From Paenibacillus sp. 37 (GTDB lineage Bacteria; Bacillota; Bacilli; Paenibacillales; Paenibacillaceae), in NCBI RefSeq assembly GCF_008386395.1, contig NZ_CP043761.1:4092001-4156000 (forward strand): DNA of 64,000 nucleotides, in the 5' to 3' direction. This document shows, in pieces, positions 8,937-17,351 of the stretch. Within the stretch, counting starts at the first letter, position 1. Every line of letters starts with the position of its first letter. The notes below the pieces were generated by a model. The model saw nothing but the letters and a program-made list of their open reading frames with translations. It was not told the DNA's origin and did no database searches. The translations under genes and the position numbers were made by a program.

Positions 8937-10028
8937 TTGACCAACGTGCAAAAAGAGATTGATCGACGCAAGCTGGATGACAAACTACCTTCCATGCCTT
9001 GGTTCGTTCAGCAATTCATGGACTACAAGCTGCCTGACCTGTCCCCCTCTACCCTGCTCGAATATCTGAGAGATTACGAAGCTTTCTTCGGATGGTTGCG
9101 AGCAGAAGGGCTGTCCGAGGCAAGCTCTAATAAAGAAGTTACCTTGACTGAACTGGAAGTCCTACGCATGGATTCGGTTACCGCCTATCGGTTATTTCTC
9201 ACAACCAAACGGGAAGGAACCAATTCCAGAATTACCGTCTCTCGCAAACTCTCTTCCCTTCGATCCCTTTTCCATTACCTGAGCCAGATTGCGGAAGATG
9301 AAGACTTTTATCCTCTGCTGAAGCGGAACATTATGGCCAAAATCGAGATCAAGCGTACCCATAAACCCAAGGATACCGCTGCCAAACTCAAAGGTAAAAT
9401 TCTGGAGGAAGAGGAACTGCTTGAATTTATCGGCTATATTCTTGAAGGTTACGCTGTTGATATGGAGAAGAACAAACAGGCACTGTATTCCCATGAGCTC
9501 AACAAAGAACGGGACGCCTGCATTGCCAGCCTGATCCTCAATTCAGGTTTACGGGTGTCGGAAGTTGTCAACCTGAACGTCGATGATCTCGATCTGAACA
9601 ACAAACTCCTGTATGTTTATCGCAAAGGTAACAATGATGAGACGTACAAAACCCCCGTTTATTTCAGGGAACAGGCCAAGGACGAACTTGCGACTTATAT
9701 GAACCTGCGGCAATCACGTTACCGTACGCCCAAGCGGGAGAAAGGTCTGTTCATTGCTTTGCGCAACGGAGATTCGGAAGGCAGCCGAATGACCAAAAGA
9801 GCGATCCAGGCCATGATTATGAAATACGCCAAACGTTTTGGCAAACCATTCTTGACCGTGCACAAATTACGCCATTCATTCGCAACCGACTATTATCTGC
9901 AAAATGATATTTACAAAACGAAGGAGCAGCTTGGACACGCTTCTACAGAAACGACCGAGATCTATGCTCACCTTACTGATAAAACGATGTCCGAAGCCAT
10001 CGAACGTCGTACAGAAGATGGGATGTAA
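8937..10028 (+). CDS. xerS: Tyrosine recombinase XerS
   Basis: A tyrosine site-specific recombinase of about 363 residues, resembling XerS of Firmicutes, which resolves chromosome dimers alone at a dif-type site. The N-terminal SAM-like core-binding domain (MPWFVQQF, TLLEYLRDYEAFFGWL) is XerS-like. The catalytic residues are complete: Arg near 206 (NSGLRVSEV), Lys near 230, HKLRH near 309-313, His near 334 (LGHAST) and Tyr near 343 (IYAHL). The start is best placed at the TTG at 8937, six bases after GGAGGTG; an ATG at 8922 has no site of its own. I could not recognise a dif site in the flanks. A phage integrase is less likely given the absence of phage genes. Confidence 0.8.
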   Translation: MTNVQKEIDRRKLDDKLPSMPWFVQQFMDYKLPDLSPSTLLEYLRDYEAFFGWLRAEGLSEASSNKEVTLTELEVLRMDSVTAYRLFLTTKREGTNSRITVSRKLSSLRSLFHYLSQIAEDEDFYPLLKRNIMAKIEIKRTHKPKDTAAKLKGKILEEEELLEFIGYILEGYAVDMEKNKQALYSHELNKERDACIASLILNSGLRVSEVVNLNVDDLDLNNKLLYVYRKGNNDETYKTPVYFREQAKDELATYMNLRQSRYRTPKREKGLFIALRNGDSEGSRMTKRAIQAMIMKYAKRFGKPFLTVHKLRHSFATDYYLQNDIYKTKEQLGHASTETTEIYAHLTDKTMSEAIERRTEDGM

Positions 10029-10044
10029 CATCCCGAACATAATA

Positions 10045-10105
10045 AAAGCAGCAAGCCGTATCAAGGATTTCGATCCGAGAAAGGTCTGCTGCTTTCTGTT
10101 TTTTT
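10045..10105 (+). terminator. Terminator of xerS
   Basis: AAAGCAGCA pairs with TGCTGCTTT around an imperfect inner stem and is followed by a T run at 10099-10105. The A-rich left flank suggests it could also act on the minus strand. Confidence 0.75.
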
Positions 10106-10245
10106 GCATCATTCAAGGAGAAGAGCACAAGCAGAAATAATTTAGTTTACATAATAAAAATTACGTTATATCCAAAGGCGATCAATCATACTCTCTGTAC
10201 ATTCAATCATATCCAGCGATTATAATATCCCACTTCTTGACGTTT

Positions 10246-10806
10246 CTACGATTCGACTTCACCATTCTGCCTACACTCGCTCTCAACCATCGCTAACAAC
10301 GCTTTGGCTAGATCCTCCGTTTCATGAACCGAGTACCATTTTATATCTCTGCTTACGGTGCTCCGCTCTATAAACTGCTCTGAAGGTAACCATGAGATCA
10401 CACCCACTACCCCTTCAAGCTGATCAACCAAGGTCAGATCTTTCTCCTCTCGGACCATCACGAATTTAGGATAAGAAGCATCCTTGAATCCTTCAACAAC
10501 AATCCAATCATAACCGGGCAGATGACTTAACATATCCTCAAGCTTGGTTGGCTGTCGCTTCATAATCGCAGTACGTTTCTCTGACATAACAACCACCGCC
10601 GAGGCCCCAGCCTCTCCAAATCGATACGAATCCGTTCCTTCTTGATCCATCTCAAAATGGTCATGTCCATCATGCTTAATTGCTGCTACTTTAAGTCCCA
10701 TAGAAGAAAAGTGCCCGATCAGCGCGGCTGTCAGGGTTGTCTTGCCCGTGTTTTTGTATCCAACAATCTGTATGATATGTGGTTTTGTATCACTCATTGT
10801 AGTCAT
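10246..10806 (-). CDS. mobB: Molybdopterin-guanine dinucleotide biosynthesis protein MobB
   Basis: A 186-residue GTP-binding P-loop protein. The Walker A motif is GYKNTGKTT near residue 17, followed by the MobB-typical IKHDGHDHFEMDQEGTDSYRF segment (about residues 42-62) and the WIVVEGFKDASYPK segment. MobB assists attachment of GMP to the molybdenum cofactor. It begins 7 bp after the moeA stop, with GGTGAG upstream, so the two form an operon. No mobA or molybdoenzyme gene lies in the window. Confidence 0.88.
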   Translation of the reverse strand: MTTMSDTKPHIIQIVGYKNTGKTTLTAALIGHFSSMGLKVAAIKHDGHDHFEMDQEGTDSYRFGEAGASAVVVMSEKRTAIMKRQPTKLEDMLSHLPGYDWIVVEGFKDASYPKFVMVREEKDLTLVDQLEGVVGVISWLPSEQFIERSTVSRDIKWYSVHETEDLAKALLAMVESECRQNGEVES

Positions 10807-10813
10807 CTACCAC

Positions 10814-12109
10814 TCACCTCACATGACCTGAGGGCAGTTTGAGAATGCGTACCTGCTCACCCGCAGGAATGCCTTTTTTCTCAGGTGGAACAACAATCAG
10901 GCAATCACTGTCCTTAATGGTGATCATCACGCTGGATTCATCTACACGGGCAGCAGCCGGTATCGCGTATACCATGCCGTTGCGGATCTCTGTGCGTCCA
11001 CGTACGAAACGTGTAAAATTATTAACTTTGGTGTACTCTTCTTCCAAGATCGCAGTCCATTCTTCCATATAAGGATGAGCATCCGCCTGCATGGAACGTA
11101 TGGTTGGGCGAACAAACAAACCAAATCCTACAAAACAAGCCCCCGGGTTACCCGAAAGCGCAAAAAGCAATTTATCTTTATATACAGCAGCTGTAGTCAC
11201 ACTGCCTGGTCGCATCGTCACTTTGTTAAACAACATCTCCACCTGTTCTTCCAACACAAGTTCGCCCATAATATCATAATCCCCGACGGATACACCGCCT
11301 GTGGTCACCACGATATCATTATCTTGAATGGCTTCTTCCAGCTTGGCCCTTGCCGTATTCACATCGTCTGCAATAGAACCGTACATCACAGGCTCTCCAC
11401 CTGCTTCAACAACCAGAGAGCGCAGCATGTAACTGTTGCTGTTCCGAATTCGACCTGGTTGTAATGGCTCATCTACATTAAGCAATTCCGTGCCGGTTGC
11501 AAATATCGCTACCTTTGGACGTTGAAATACGGGAACTTCTGCTATGCCAAAAGTAGCTAAAACAGACTGCTCTCCTGCCCTGATGATCGTTCCTGCTTCG
11601 AGCAGTTGCTGTCCCTCTTGGACTTCCAGTCCGATTGGGGTGATGTTAGCACCCGACAATATGTGCCGTTTCAATGTAATCCACTGTTCTCCGTCCTCTA
11701 CCTTGCTCTCGGTCATCTCCATCATAACTACCGCATCCGCACCTTCCGGAACCTGTGCACCGGTCATGATGCGAGCCGTCGTACCTGAAACAATGGTGTG
11801 ATCCGAGGTGTAGCCGCAAGGAATTTCATCAATTACTCGAAACCAAACTTGATGATCACTCGATGCATCTATCGTATCTGTACTTATAATCGCGAATCCA
11901 TCCATACCCGATCTCCGAAAGAATGGATACGGATGGGGTGCCTGAATCGCCTCTGCAAGTGTGCGGCCATGAGCAGATTCAAGATGAACTTTCTCTATGG
12001 AGCCTACAGTAACTCTTGCAGCTATTTTGGCTTGGGCATCCGGTACCTGTACAGCTGTTCGATTGAATTTGGCAGTTGTCATATCATGTGAATGTGAGTT
12101 CATTTTCAA
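10814..12109 (-). CDS. moeA: Molybdopterin molybdotransferase MoeA
   Basis: MoeA (about 431 residues) inserts molybdate into adenylylated molybdopterin. The signatures are PFFRRSGMDGFA near residue 65, ATGTELLN, NSNSYML, TTGGVSVGDYD (the MoCF-binding motif) and ALSGNPGACF. The C-terminal domain IV is present. GGAGG lies 11 bases before a TTG at 12109 and 17 bases before an ATG at 12103, so TTG is the better-placed start. The gene forms an operon with mobB. Nothing suggests a gephyrin-like fusion. Confidence 0.9.
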   Translation of the reverse strand: MKMNSHSHDMTTAKFNRTAVQVPDAQAKIAARVTVGSIEKVHLESAHGRTLAEAIQAPHPYPFFRRSGMDGFAIISTDTIDASSDHQVWFRVIDEIPCGYTSDHTIVSGTTARIMTGAQVPEGADAVVMMEMTESKVEDGEQWITLKRHILSGANITPIGLEVQEGQQLLEAGTIIRAGEQSVLATFGIAEVPVFQRPKVAIFATGTELLNVDEPLQPGRIRNSNSYMLRSLVVEAGGEPVMYGSIADDVNTARAKLEEAIQDNDIVVTTGGVSVGDYDIMGELVLEEQVEMLFNKVTMRPGSVTTAAVYKDKLLFALSGNPGACFVGFGLFVRPTIRSMQADAHPYMEEWTAILEEEYTKVNNFTRFVRGRTEIRNGMVYAIPAAARVDESSVMITIKDSDCLIVVPPEKKGIPAGEQVRILKLPSGHVR

Positions 12110-12302
12110 AAGTATTCTTACCTCCTAAAGACTATCATCCTTTAAGAAAGTGTAGCCCGAATACTGTAAGATAACAAGTACATCACTATTGAATCCTGTG
12201 ACAAAATCTTATTTCTTACAGTTGTAACATTCCTTGACCTTTGTTCAACATGAAAGGCATCTTGTCTGCCCATAATATAATTGTCAAAGGGAGGCGATGA
12301 TC

Positions 12303-12593
12303 ATGATTAATCGATGTGAATTATGTGGAAGAGAACCTGTGAATACAACCGTTCATCATCTGACACCCAAAGAAATGGGCGGAACATTGCTGCCAACAGC
12401 CAACCTGTGCATCCCCTGTCACAAACAGATTCATTCGCTATACACCAATCGCGACATTGTAACCCTTGGTCTCACGGATCTGCAATCCTTGAGACAGGAT
12501 GAACGAATGATTCCATTTATCCGCTGGATTCGCAAACAGCCAGCTACAACGATTCCCCGTGTACGTAAATCCAAGCATGTTCGCAAATCGTAA
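12303..12593 (+). CDS. Small HNH-type protein
   Basis: A 96-residue protein with a compact zinc/HNH motif: CELCG near residue 5, VHHLTPKEMGG in the middle, and NLCIPCHKQIHSLY near residues 37-50. This gives the Cys-Cys pairs and the His-His...Asn...His pattern of HNH endonucleases. It resembles the short YisB-like proteins of bacilli, whose role is unknown. The C-terminus is basic. The start is the ATG at 12303, eight bases after GGGAGG. It is a lone gene divergent from moeA. Nuclease activity is plausible but unproven. Confidence 0.65.
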   Translation: MINRCELCGREPVNTTVHHLTPKEMGGTLLPTANLCIPCHKQIHSLYTNRDIVTLGLTDLQSLRQDERMIPFIRWIRKQPATTIPRVRKSKHVRKS

Positions 12594-12595
12594 AT

Positions 12596-12660
12596 CAAAA
12601 AGAACAGCTCCAAGGTCATGTGCCGGCGAGGTGAATCCGCCTTCCCTTGTCACTGTTCTT
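12596..12660 (-). terminator. Terminator after the DUF4247 gene
   Basis: AAGAACAG (12600-12607) pairs with CTGTTCTT (12653-12660) with a long, partly self-paired loop. On the minus strand it is followed by TTTTT. Confidence 0.6.
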
Positions 12661-12705
12661 AAATGAATTATGCGATTGGCAGCCATTCTTATGATTAGAT
12701 GTTTA

Positions 12706-13443
12706 TTATCTTCGCCTCTTAATTCGGCCGCCGCCCACTCTGGTTTTCGGTTTTTTGTAGGATTTCTTAGGTGAATCAAACAACCCACCACTGCTCTTAT
12801 TGCGATCAATGGTTCCCTTGCTCTGATCCTTGTTGCGGTTGAATAATCCTCCGCCAGATCCCACGCTTGAATCTTTATCGCTTCCGCGCCTTGTAATCGT
12901 ACCTTTCCGATCGACAGTAATAGGTGGAGCAAGCTTCTTGTCATTACTTGTTGGCGTACGGTAAGATCCTGCACTCGGTTTATACGTATCTTTATTGGTA
13001 TACCCCCGATAGTTGCCGTAACCTCGCCCGCCAAAAGAATCAAAAAGATTACCAATTAATGTAGCGGTGAGGTAGCCTTGTAGAAAAGATGAATCGTAGT
13101 TCTGCCGAACATATTCTTTGGAGTCCACCTCAACCAAGGTATCCTCCGGCTTGTTCGGGTCTTGTTGCAGGTGATAATACTCGTCCTGATACACGAGGAA
13201 CATACGCTCTGTGTTCTCTGCCGAGATCTGATCCGGTTGCCTTTGGTCAGACAATTCCTGAGCCACTTCTGGAACGGTGCGGTCCGAAGCCCGGTACACA
13301 TAAGACGTTGAGTTACCACTGCCGTTAACCGATTCAAGCGGATATGTGTCCTGAACAGAAGGTGCTCCGCACGCGGACAACAGAGACATCACAAGGCTGA
13401 GGACCAGCATTAATTTTAATCCATGTGCCAAGCGTTTTTTCAT
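12706..13443 (-). CDS. DUF4247 domain lipoprotein
   Basis: A 245-residue predicted lipoprotein: basic N-terminus, hydrophobic segment and the lipobox LLSAC near residue 25. The central part (about residues 40-130) resembles DUF4247. The C-terminal 100 residues are low-complexity, rich in Gly, Ser, Asn and Lys/Arg, with two GGLFxxxK-like repeats and a strongly basic end (GGGRIKRRR). It is the last gene of the pspA-DUF350-DUF4178-DUF4247 operon, 12 bp after DUF4178. It is probably anchored outside the membrane, with the basic tail free to contact wall polymers or lipid head groups; that contact is inference. The molecular role is unknown. Confidence 0.7.
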   Translation of the reverse strand: MKKRLAHGLKLMLVLSLVMSLLSACGAPSVQDTYPLESVNGSGNSTSYVYRASDRTVPEVAQELSDQRQPDQISAENTERMFLVYQDEYYHLQQDPNKPEDTLVEVDSKEYVRQNYDSSFLQGYLTATLIGNLFDSFGGRGYGNYRGYTNKDTYKPSAGSYRTPTSNDKKLAPPITVDRKGTITRRGSDKDSSVGSGGGLFNRNKDQSKGTIDRNKSSGGLFDSPKKSYKKPKTRVGGGRIKRRR

Positions 13444-13455
13444 TGGGAACCTCTC

Positions 13456-13962
13456 CTAGCTCGAACGAATCACTTTGATATCCGCAGGAAGAATGGACTC
13501 ACCCTCATACAGTGTAAATCTTCTGTCTTGCCACTCCACCCGAAGAAGCATATTATCATCCGACTGATACTGCCATACCAATTGTTCTCCAGCCTGGCCA
13601 TATGGAGTTCTACCTGCCGTTGATACCATGCCTCCATACTCTTCCTCCAGATGATATGCGCGTCCATCCAGGTCCAGCAATGTGGGCACCTCATCAGGTG
13701 CATCAAGCCTGCCATCAATGGGTGTATATAGAGCGTAACGTGTGAGTTCCCGTTCTTCGATATGCAAATATCGAAATGCGGTACCATCCTGCAGCGTGAG
13801 CACAACTGCATTTCGAGCGCGATTTTGTACCCGACCAACGACTTCATAAGTAACCAGAGAAACCTCACAGATATCACCAGGTGCAAGCTGAAGCATCGTT
13901 TTCTCTGCCTGCGGTGGTTCAGGTTTTGTTAGTATTCCTTTAATTCGTTTCCATACACTCAT
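13456..13962 (-). CDS. DUF4178 domain protein
   Basis: A 168-residue soluble beta-rich protein matching DUF4178: the LAPGDICEVSLVTYEVVG entry (residues 26-43) is followed by repeated strand pairs and WQDRRFTLYEGE near the C-terminus. DUF4178 proteins recur beside PspA, DUF350 and polyamine genes in many bacteria, and their activity is not established. Here it lies between DUF350 and DUF4247 in one operon. There is no signal peptide or membrane segment, so it should be cytoplasmic. Confidence 0.72.
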   Translation of the reverse strand: MSVWKRIKGILTKPEPPQAEKTMLQLAPGDICEVSLVTYEVVGRVQNRARNAVVLTLQDGTAFRYLHIEERELTRYALYTPIDGRLDAPDEVPTLLDLDGRAYHLEEEYGGMVSTAGRTPYGQAGEQLVWQYQSDDNMLLRVEWQDRRFTLYEGESILPADIKVIRSS

Positions 13963-13985
13963 GAGAATTACTCCTGTTCCTTATC

Positions 13986-14387
13986 TTATAAACAAGCTGC
14001 AATAATCAGTGCGCCCACGATATGTAAAGCGCCAGAGAACAATCCGTATCCTGTCTTCCCTTGTTGAATTCCTGTATCCAGATCCAGATTGGCCCATTTG
14101 CGAATCATAAAGTGTACAACACTCTCCAAAATCAACAAAATGATAAAGGATACAACGGAGACCAACAATGCTTCTCCAAGATGACCAGCCGTAGAAATGG
14201 ACGTAGCGAGTACATACCCTTGTGCAAATAATTTCATAACCATCCGTGTAGTAACGGCCATATTGCCAGCCTTAACTTCAGCAAAATCCTTATATTTCGT
14301 GAACAGTGAATCTACATACATCAAGACAAACAGCAAAACCGAACCAGATCCGGTCCAGACCAGCATCGCCAAAATATTCAAATCCAT
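13986..14387 (-). CDS. DUF350 membrane protein
   Basis: A 133-residue protein with about four membrane segments (near residues 5-25, 50-70, 75-95 and 112-133), fitting the DUF350 (YjfL) family. DUF350 proteins are small inner-membrane proteins of unknown activity that co-occur with PspA-like genes. The gene lies 95 bp after pspA and 23 bp before DUF4178. A membrane partner for PspA is the likely role, by context only. Confidence 0.72.
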   Translation of the reverse strand: MDLNILAMLVWTGSGSVLLFVLMYVDSLFTKYKDFAEVKAGNMAVTTRMVMKLFAQGYVLATSISTAGHLGEALLVSVVSFIILLILESVVHFMIRKWANLDLDTGIQQGKTGYGLFSGALHIVGALIIAACL

Positions 14388-14482
14388 TTACACAGCCCCC
14401 ACATATCAACATGAACCGCATTTAAAAGCGAAGGAGAAATACTCTTCTCCTCCGCTGGTTAACCCTGCTGACAACCAAGGTA

Positions 14483-15154
14483 TTAGTTCTTATTATCGTA
14501 CTGTTTCATCAATGCTGCGAGTTCGTCTTCAACAGCCTGATCTTTACCCAACTTCTCGAACTCTTCATCCAAAGACTTGCCTTTGGAAGACATTTCGTTA
14601 CTTGCTTCCGCCTGTGCTTCCATCTGCATCATTTTCTCTTCCATACGCTTCATACCAGCACTTGCAGTATCAGAACCAAACCCATTCAACGCTTTGTTGA
14701 TTTCAGTTTGGGCTTTTGCTGCATTGTAACGTGCTACCAGTGTTTCGCGTTTGTTCTTCATTTGAGTCAGTTGCTTACGCATCTCGTCGAGCTTGCCACG
14801 CAGGTTATCTGCCGAAGCCTTGTTTTGGTCATAGCTGGTTTTGTACTCAACCATCTTCTCCTCAGCAGCCTTTTTCTCTTCCAGGGCACGTCGAGCCAAA
14901 TCCAGATTCTGAGCACGTGCCGCCGTATGCGCCTGCTCTTCACGTTTCTTCACAAGAGCTTCCTGCTCTTCGAATAACTGCTTGAATTTCTTCTCAATGG
15001 CGATCTGTTGAGCTACTGCCTTCTCTGCATCTTCCAAATCCTCTTGCATGTCACGGATATATTGGTCCGTCATCTTGATTGGATCTTCCGCCTTGTCAAT
15101 AATGGCGTTGATGTTAGACATGGTTAAATCACGCAAACGTTTGAAAATGGACAT
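14483..15154 (-). CDS. pspA: PspA/IM30 family envelope-stress protein
   Basis: A 223-residue coiled-coil protein of the PspA/IM30/Vipp1 family, which forms ESCRT-III-like assemblies that protect damaged membranes. The start MSIFKRLRDLTMSNINAI is the family's amphipathic N-terminal helix, and residues about 25-190 are nearly all heptad-like Glu/Lys/Ala. The ATG at 15154 follows AGGAGG; a longer open frame upstream is not supported. A sigma-W-like promoter precedes it, as for pspA of Bacillus subtilis. It heads an operon with DUF350, DUF4178 and DUF4247. Confidence 0.88.
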   Translation of the reverse strand: MSIFKRLRDLTMSNINAIIDKAEDPIKMTDQYIRDMQEDLEDAEKAVAQQIAIEKKFKQLFEEQEALVKKREEQAHTAARAQNLDLARRALEEKKAAEEKMVEYKTSYDQNKASADNLRGKLDEMRKQLTQMKNKRETLVARYNAAKAQTEINKALNGFGSDTASAGMKRMEEKMMQMEAQAEASNEMSSKGKSLDEEFEKLGKDQAVEDELAALMKQYDNKN

Positions 15155-15197
15155 TATGTTATTCCTCCTAGTCGATATTACATCGTATATAAACATA

Positions 15198-15225
15198 CAT
15201 ACGTAACAATCTACAACTCGTTTCA
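15198..15225 (-). promoter_or_regulatory. Sigma-W-like ECF promoter of the pspA operon
   Basis: On the minus strand TGAAAC (15225-15220) and CGTATG (15203-15198) are separated by exactly 16 bp. This matches the TGAAAC-N16-CGTA pattern of sigma-W in Bacillus. The start of transcription would be about 40 bp before pspA. Confidence 0.7.
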
Positions 15226-15265
15226 ATTTTAGCAAATAAAATCAAAACATTCGATGGCTCTTATG

Positions 15266-15607
15266 TCAGGAAGACCGTTTATCTTTGTTCAGATGATCCT
15301 CCATCAACCTCTCTGCAGTCTGCACGATTTCGTCGATCTGCATCCGCGTGATGGAATCAAAATGAATACCCATGATCACCGTAACAGTTACTTTCAGCTG
15401 CAGAGCAGCCTTTCGGGCAAGCCGCTCACACAGTTCTTGTTCCTTATGCCCAGGAATATGTACCGTCGTCCCGCTGACGCGCTCATGATCCACGTAGAAC
15501 GTAGCTACGGCGCCAATATGCGCCTTTCCTCCGGTAACGAGAAAAACCTTATCTTCTCCTGCTTCAATCACCTGTAAACGTATGGATTTCAAATCATATG
15601 TACTCAT
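15266..15607 (-). CDS. LpdD-like (prenylated flavin chaperone-like) protein
   Basis: A 113-residue protein resembling the small subunit-D-like proteins that accompany UbiD-type decarboxylases. The recognisable parts are LVTGGKAHIGAVATFYVDH near residues 25-43, the VHIPGHKEQELCERLA helix and the VVTVIMGIHFDSIT-like segment (here VTVIMGIHFDS). LpdD is thought to help insert prenylated FMN. No ubiD or ubiX gene is visible nearby, so its partner is unknown. The start is the ATG at 15607 after AGGTGG. It lies 111 bp upstream of pspA, with the sigma-W-like promoter between them. The family call is moderate. Confidence 0.55.
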   Translation of the reverse strand: MSTYDLKSIRLQVIEAGEDKVFLVTGGKAHIGAVATFYVDHERVSGTTVHIPGHKEQELCERLARKAALQLKVTVTVIMGIHFDSITRMQIDEIVQTAERLMEDHLNKDKRSS

Positions 15608-15762
15608 ACCCATCCACCTATCCTTTTCTATATATGTTATATATGGAGGAATTATGGCTGTCATGAGCTAAATCGGCAATGAAACTTCTCACACTGCGCA
15701 TATTTTATGGAACCCCCGGGTATACCAAGGAGAACGTCATTTTGGAAAAGGAGGCCGATATT

Positions 15763-16554
15763 ATGCGCGTACGCCTCATTATGCTGATGGTTATCGTTAT
15801 TTTTCTCGGAGGATATCATGCTCCAGTTTCAGCGCGGGAAGTTTCAAGCCCGCCAAGTGAATCAGTATCAGGTTCGGATTCTGCGGAAGAAGAACAACTG
15901 ACATTGGGACAGTTACGTCAAAAATATGCCGATACGTTCAAAACCAATGGTCCTTCAACCAAGAAGGTTGCACTGACTTTCGATGATGTACCTGATCCAC
16001 GGTTTACTCCACAAGTACTGGATGTATTGAAGAAATACAATGTCAGAGCTACATTCTTCATCGTGGGTAGTCGTGCTGAGAAACATCCGGATCTTGTGAA
16101 ACGCATCGTTAAGGAAGGGCATATGGTTGGTAATCACAGCTACAATCATCCTGAATTCAGTAAACTGTCGATGAATGCCTTTCGCAAACAAATTTTACAT
16201 ACCGAGGATATTATTCGACGTTTGGCGGGATATACGCCCAAGATGATTCGGCCGCCTTATGGAGACATTAATGAAGAACAGCTGAGATGGGCTGCCAAAC
16301 AACACTATAGCATTGTGAACTGGAACGTAGACTCCCTGGACTGGAAAGGCCTTTCAAAAGAACAGGTGAAAGATAACATCCTGTCTGCCGTGAAACCCGG
16401 CTCCATCGTTCTGCAACATGCTGGAGGCGGTGTAGGATCAAACCTGAACGGCACGGTTGAGGCTTTGCCTGAAATCATTGAAGAATTGCGTAATCGGGGA
16501 TATGAACTGGTCACCTTGGACGAAATGTTGGGATTGCCAAAGGCCAAAGATTAG
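15763..16554 (+). CDS. Polysaccharide deacetylase (NodB domain), secreted
   Basis: A 264-residue carbohydrate esterase family 4 protein. A signal peptide (MRVRLIMLMVIVIFLGGYH, cleavage near PVSA) is followed by a Ser-rich linker and a NodB domain from about residue 65. The metal-site motifs are present: TFDD, the HSYNH His pair and RPPYG. The C-terminal pieces LDWKGLS and ILQHAGG follow. It should remove N-acetyl groups from wall peptidoglycan or chitin-like sugars outside the cell. AAGGAGG supports the ATG at 15763. It is convergent with a LysM-3D wall protein. Confidence 0.88.
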   Translation: MRVRLIMLMVIVIFLGGYHAPVSAREVSSPPSESVSGSDSAEEEQLTLGQLRQKYADTFKTNGPSTKKVALTFDDVPDPRFTPQVLDVLKKYNVRATFFIVGSRAEKHPDLVKRIVKEGHMVGNHSYNHPEFSKLSMNAFRKQILHTEDIIRRLAGYTPKMIRPPYGDINEEQLRWAAKQHYSIVNWNVDSLDWKGLSKEQVKDNILSAVKPGSIVLQHAGGGVGSNLNGTVEALPEIIEELRNRGYELVTLDEMLGLPKAKD

Positions 16555-16585
16555 GATGACCGTGATACCAAATAATGAGAATATT

Positions 16586-16632
16586 AAAAGGGTGCTGTTC
16601 AATCGCGAATTAGCGACTGGCAGACACCCTGT
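16586..16632. terminator. Hairpin between convergent wall genes
   Basis: AGGGTGCTG and CAGACACCCT form an imperfect stem between the deacetylase and LysM-3D genes. The TTTT on the minus-strand side suggests it ends the LysM-3D transcript and perhaps both. Confidence 0.45.
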
Positions 16633-16661
16633 TTGAATTCATTTTAAATGTTATTTTCTCT

Positions 16662-17336
16662 CTACTTCAGAATGTACAGCTCGATATCCTGAAAACCAAA
16701 TGAGCTTACAGACTGTTTGCTACCCGGGATAAAGATATCAATCCGGTGACCTTTGATTGCACCGCCCACATCTCGCGCTGTGGCTACAAAAGCCTGTTTT
16801 GGCAATCCTGGATGGCTATGACCAGTTACCAGTACTTTGGTTCCGAGTGGAATTACACTAGGATCAACTGCAATCGTGCCCAGTTCAAGATCATTTCCGA
16901 AATAATCGACTGCACCCCAGCCTCCATTTTCAGACGGATCTGCAGAGTATGCCGTTGCTTTTACGTTCACAGCTTTGCTGTAATCGAATGTTTTACCCCA
17001 GGCTTGAACAACTTTGTTATCTGCGTTAACGTCCAAGCTCGCTGTAGTAACAGTCTTCGCTTGGGTCTTGCTCTCCGCTGCCGCAGCGGCTGCTACATTG
17101 TTTGACTTACCGGGAATCGTAATTTTCAAACCACCATAAATGTTGTAAGGCGAAATGTCGTTGTTTGCTTTAACTAACGTGTTAATTGCTACTCCGTATT
17201 GTTTCGATAAGGTGTAGAAGGTATCCCCCTCTTTGGCCACATGAACTGAATCGGCGTGAGCCGGAACGGCTTGAATGAGCATTGCTGTTGTCATTAATGC
17301 TACTGCTGTTTTGGCTATACGTTTCTTGTTAATCAT
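16662..17336 (-). CDS. LysM and 3D domain cell-wall protein
   Basis: A 224-residue secreted wall protein. The signal peptide ends near residue 28 (VPAHA). One LysM motif follows (HVAKEGDTFYTLSKQYGV, residues 32-49), then an Ala-rich linker, then a 3D domain with its three aspartates in AVDPSVIP, TARDVGG and HRIDIF. The 3D fold is shared with MltA-type lytic transglycosylases and Bacillus YocH/YorM-like proteins, so it probably cleaves or remodels peptidoglycan. GGGAGGAAG precedes the ATG. A c-di-AMP riboswitch lies in its leader, the known arrangement for wall hydrolases in this group. Confidence 0.87.
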   Translation of the reverse strand: MINKKRIAKTAVALMTTAMLIQAVPAHADSVHVAKEGDTFYTLSKQYGVAINTLVKANNDISPYNIYGGLKITIPGKSNNVAAAAAAESKTQAKTVTTASLDVNADNKVVQAWGKTFDYSKAVNVKATAYSADPSENGGWGAVDYFGNDLELGTIAVDPSVIPLGTKVLVTGHSHPGLPKQAFVATARDVGGAIKGHRIDIFIPGSKQSVSSFGFQDIELYILK

Positions 17337-17351
17337 GGTCTTCCTCCCTCA

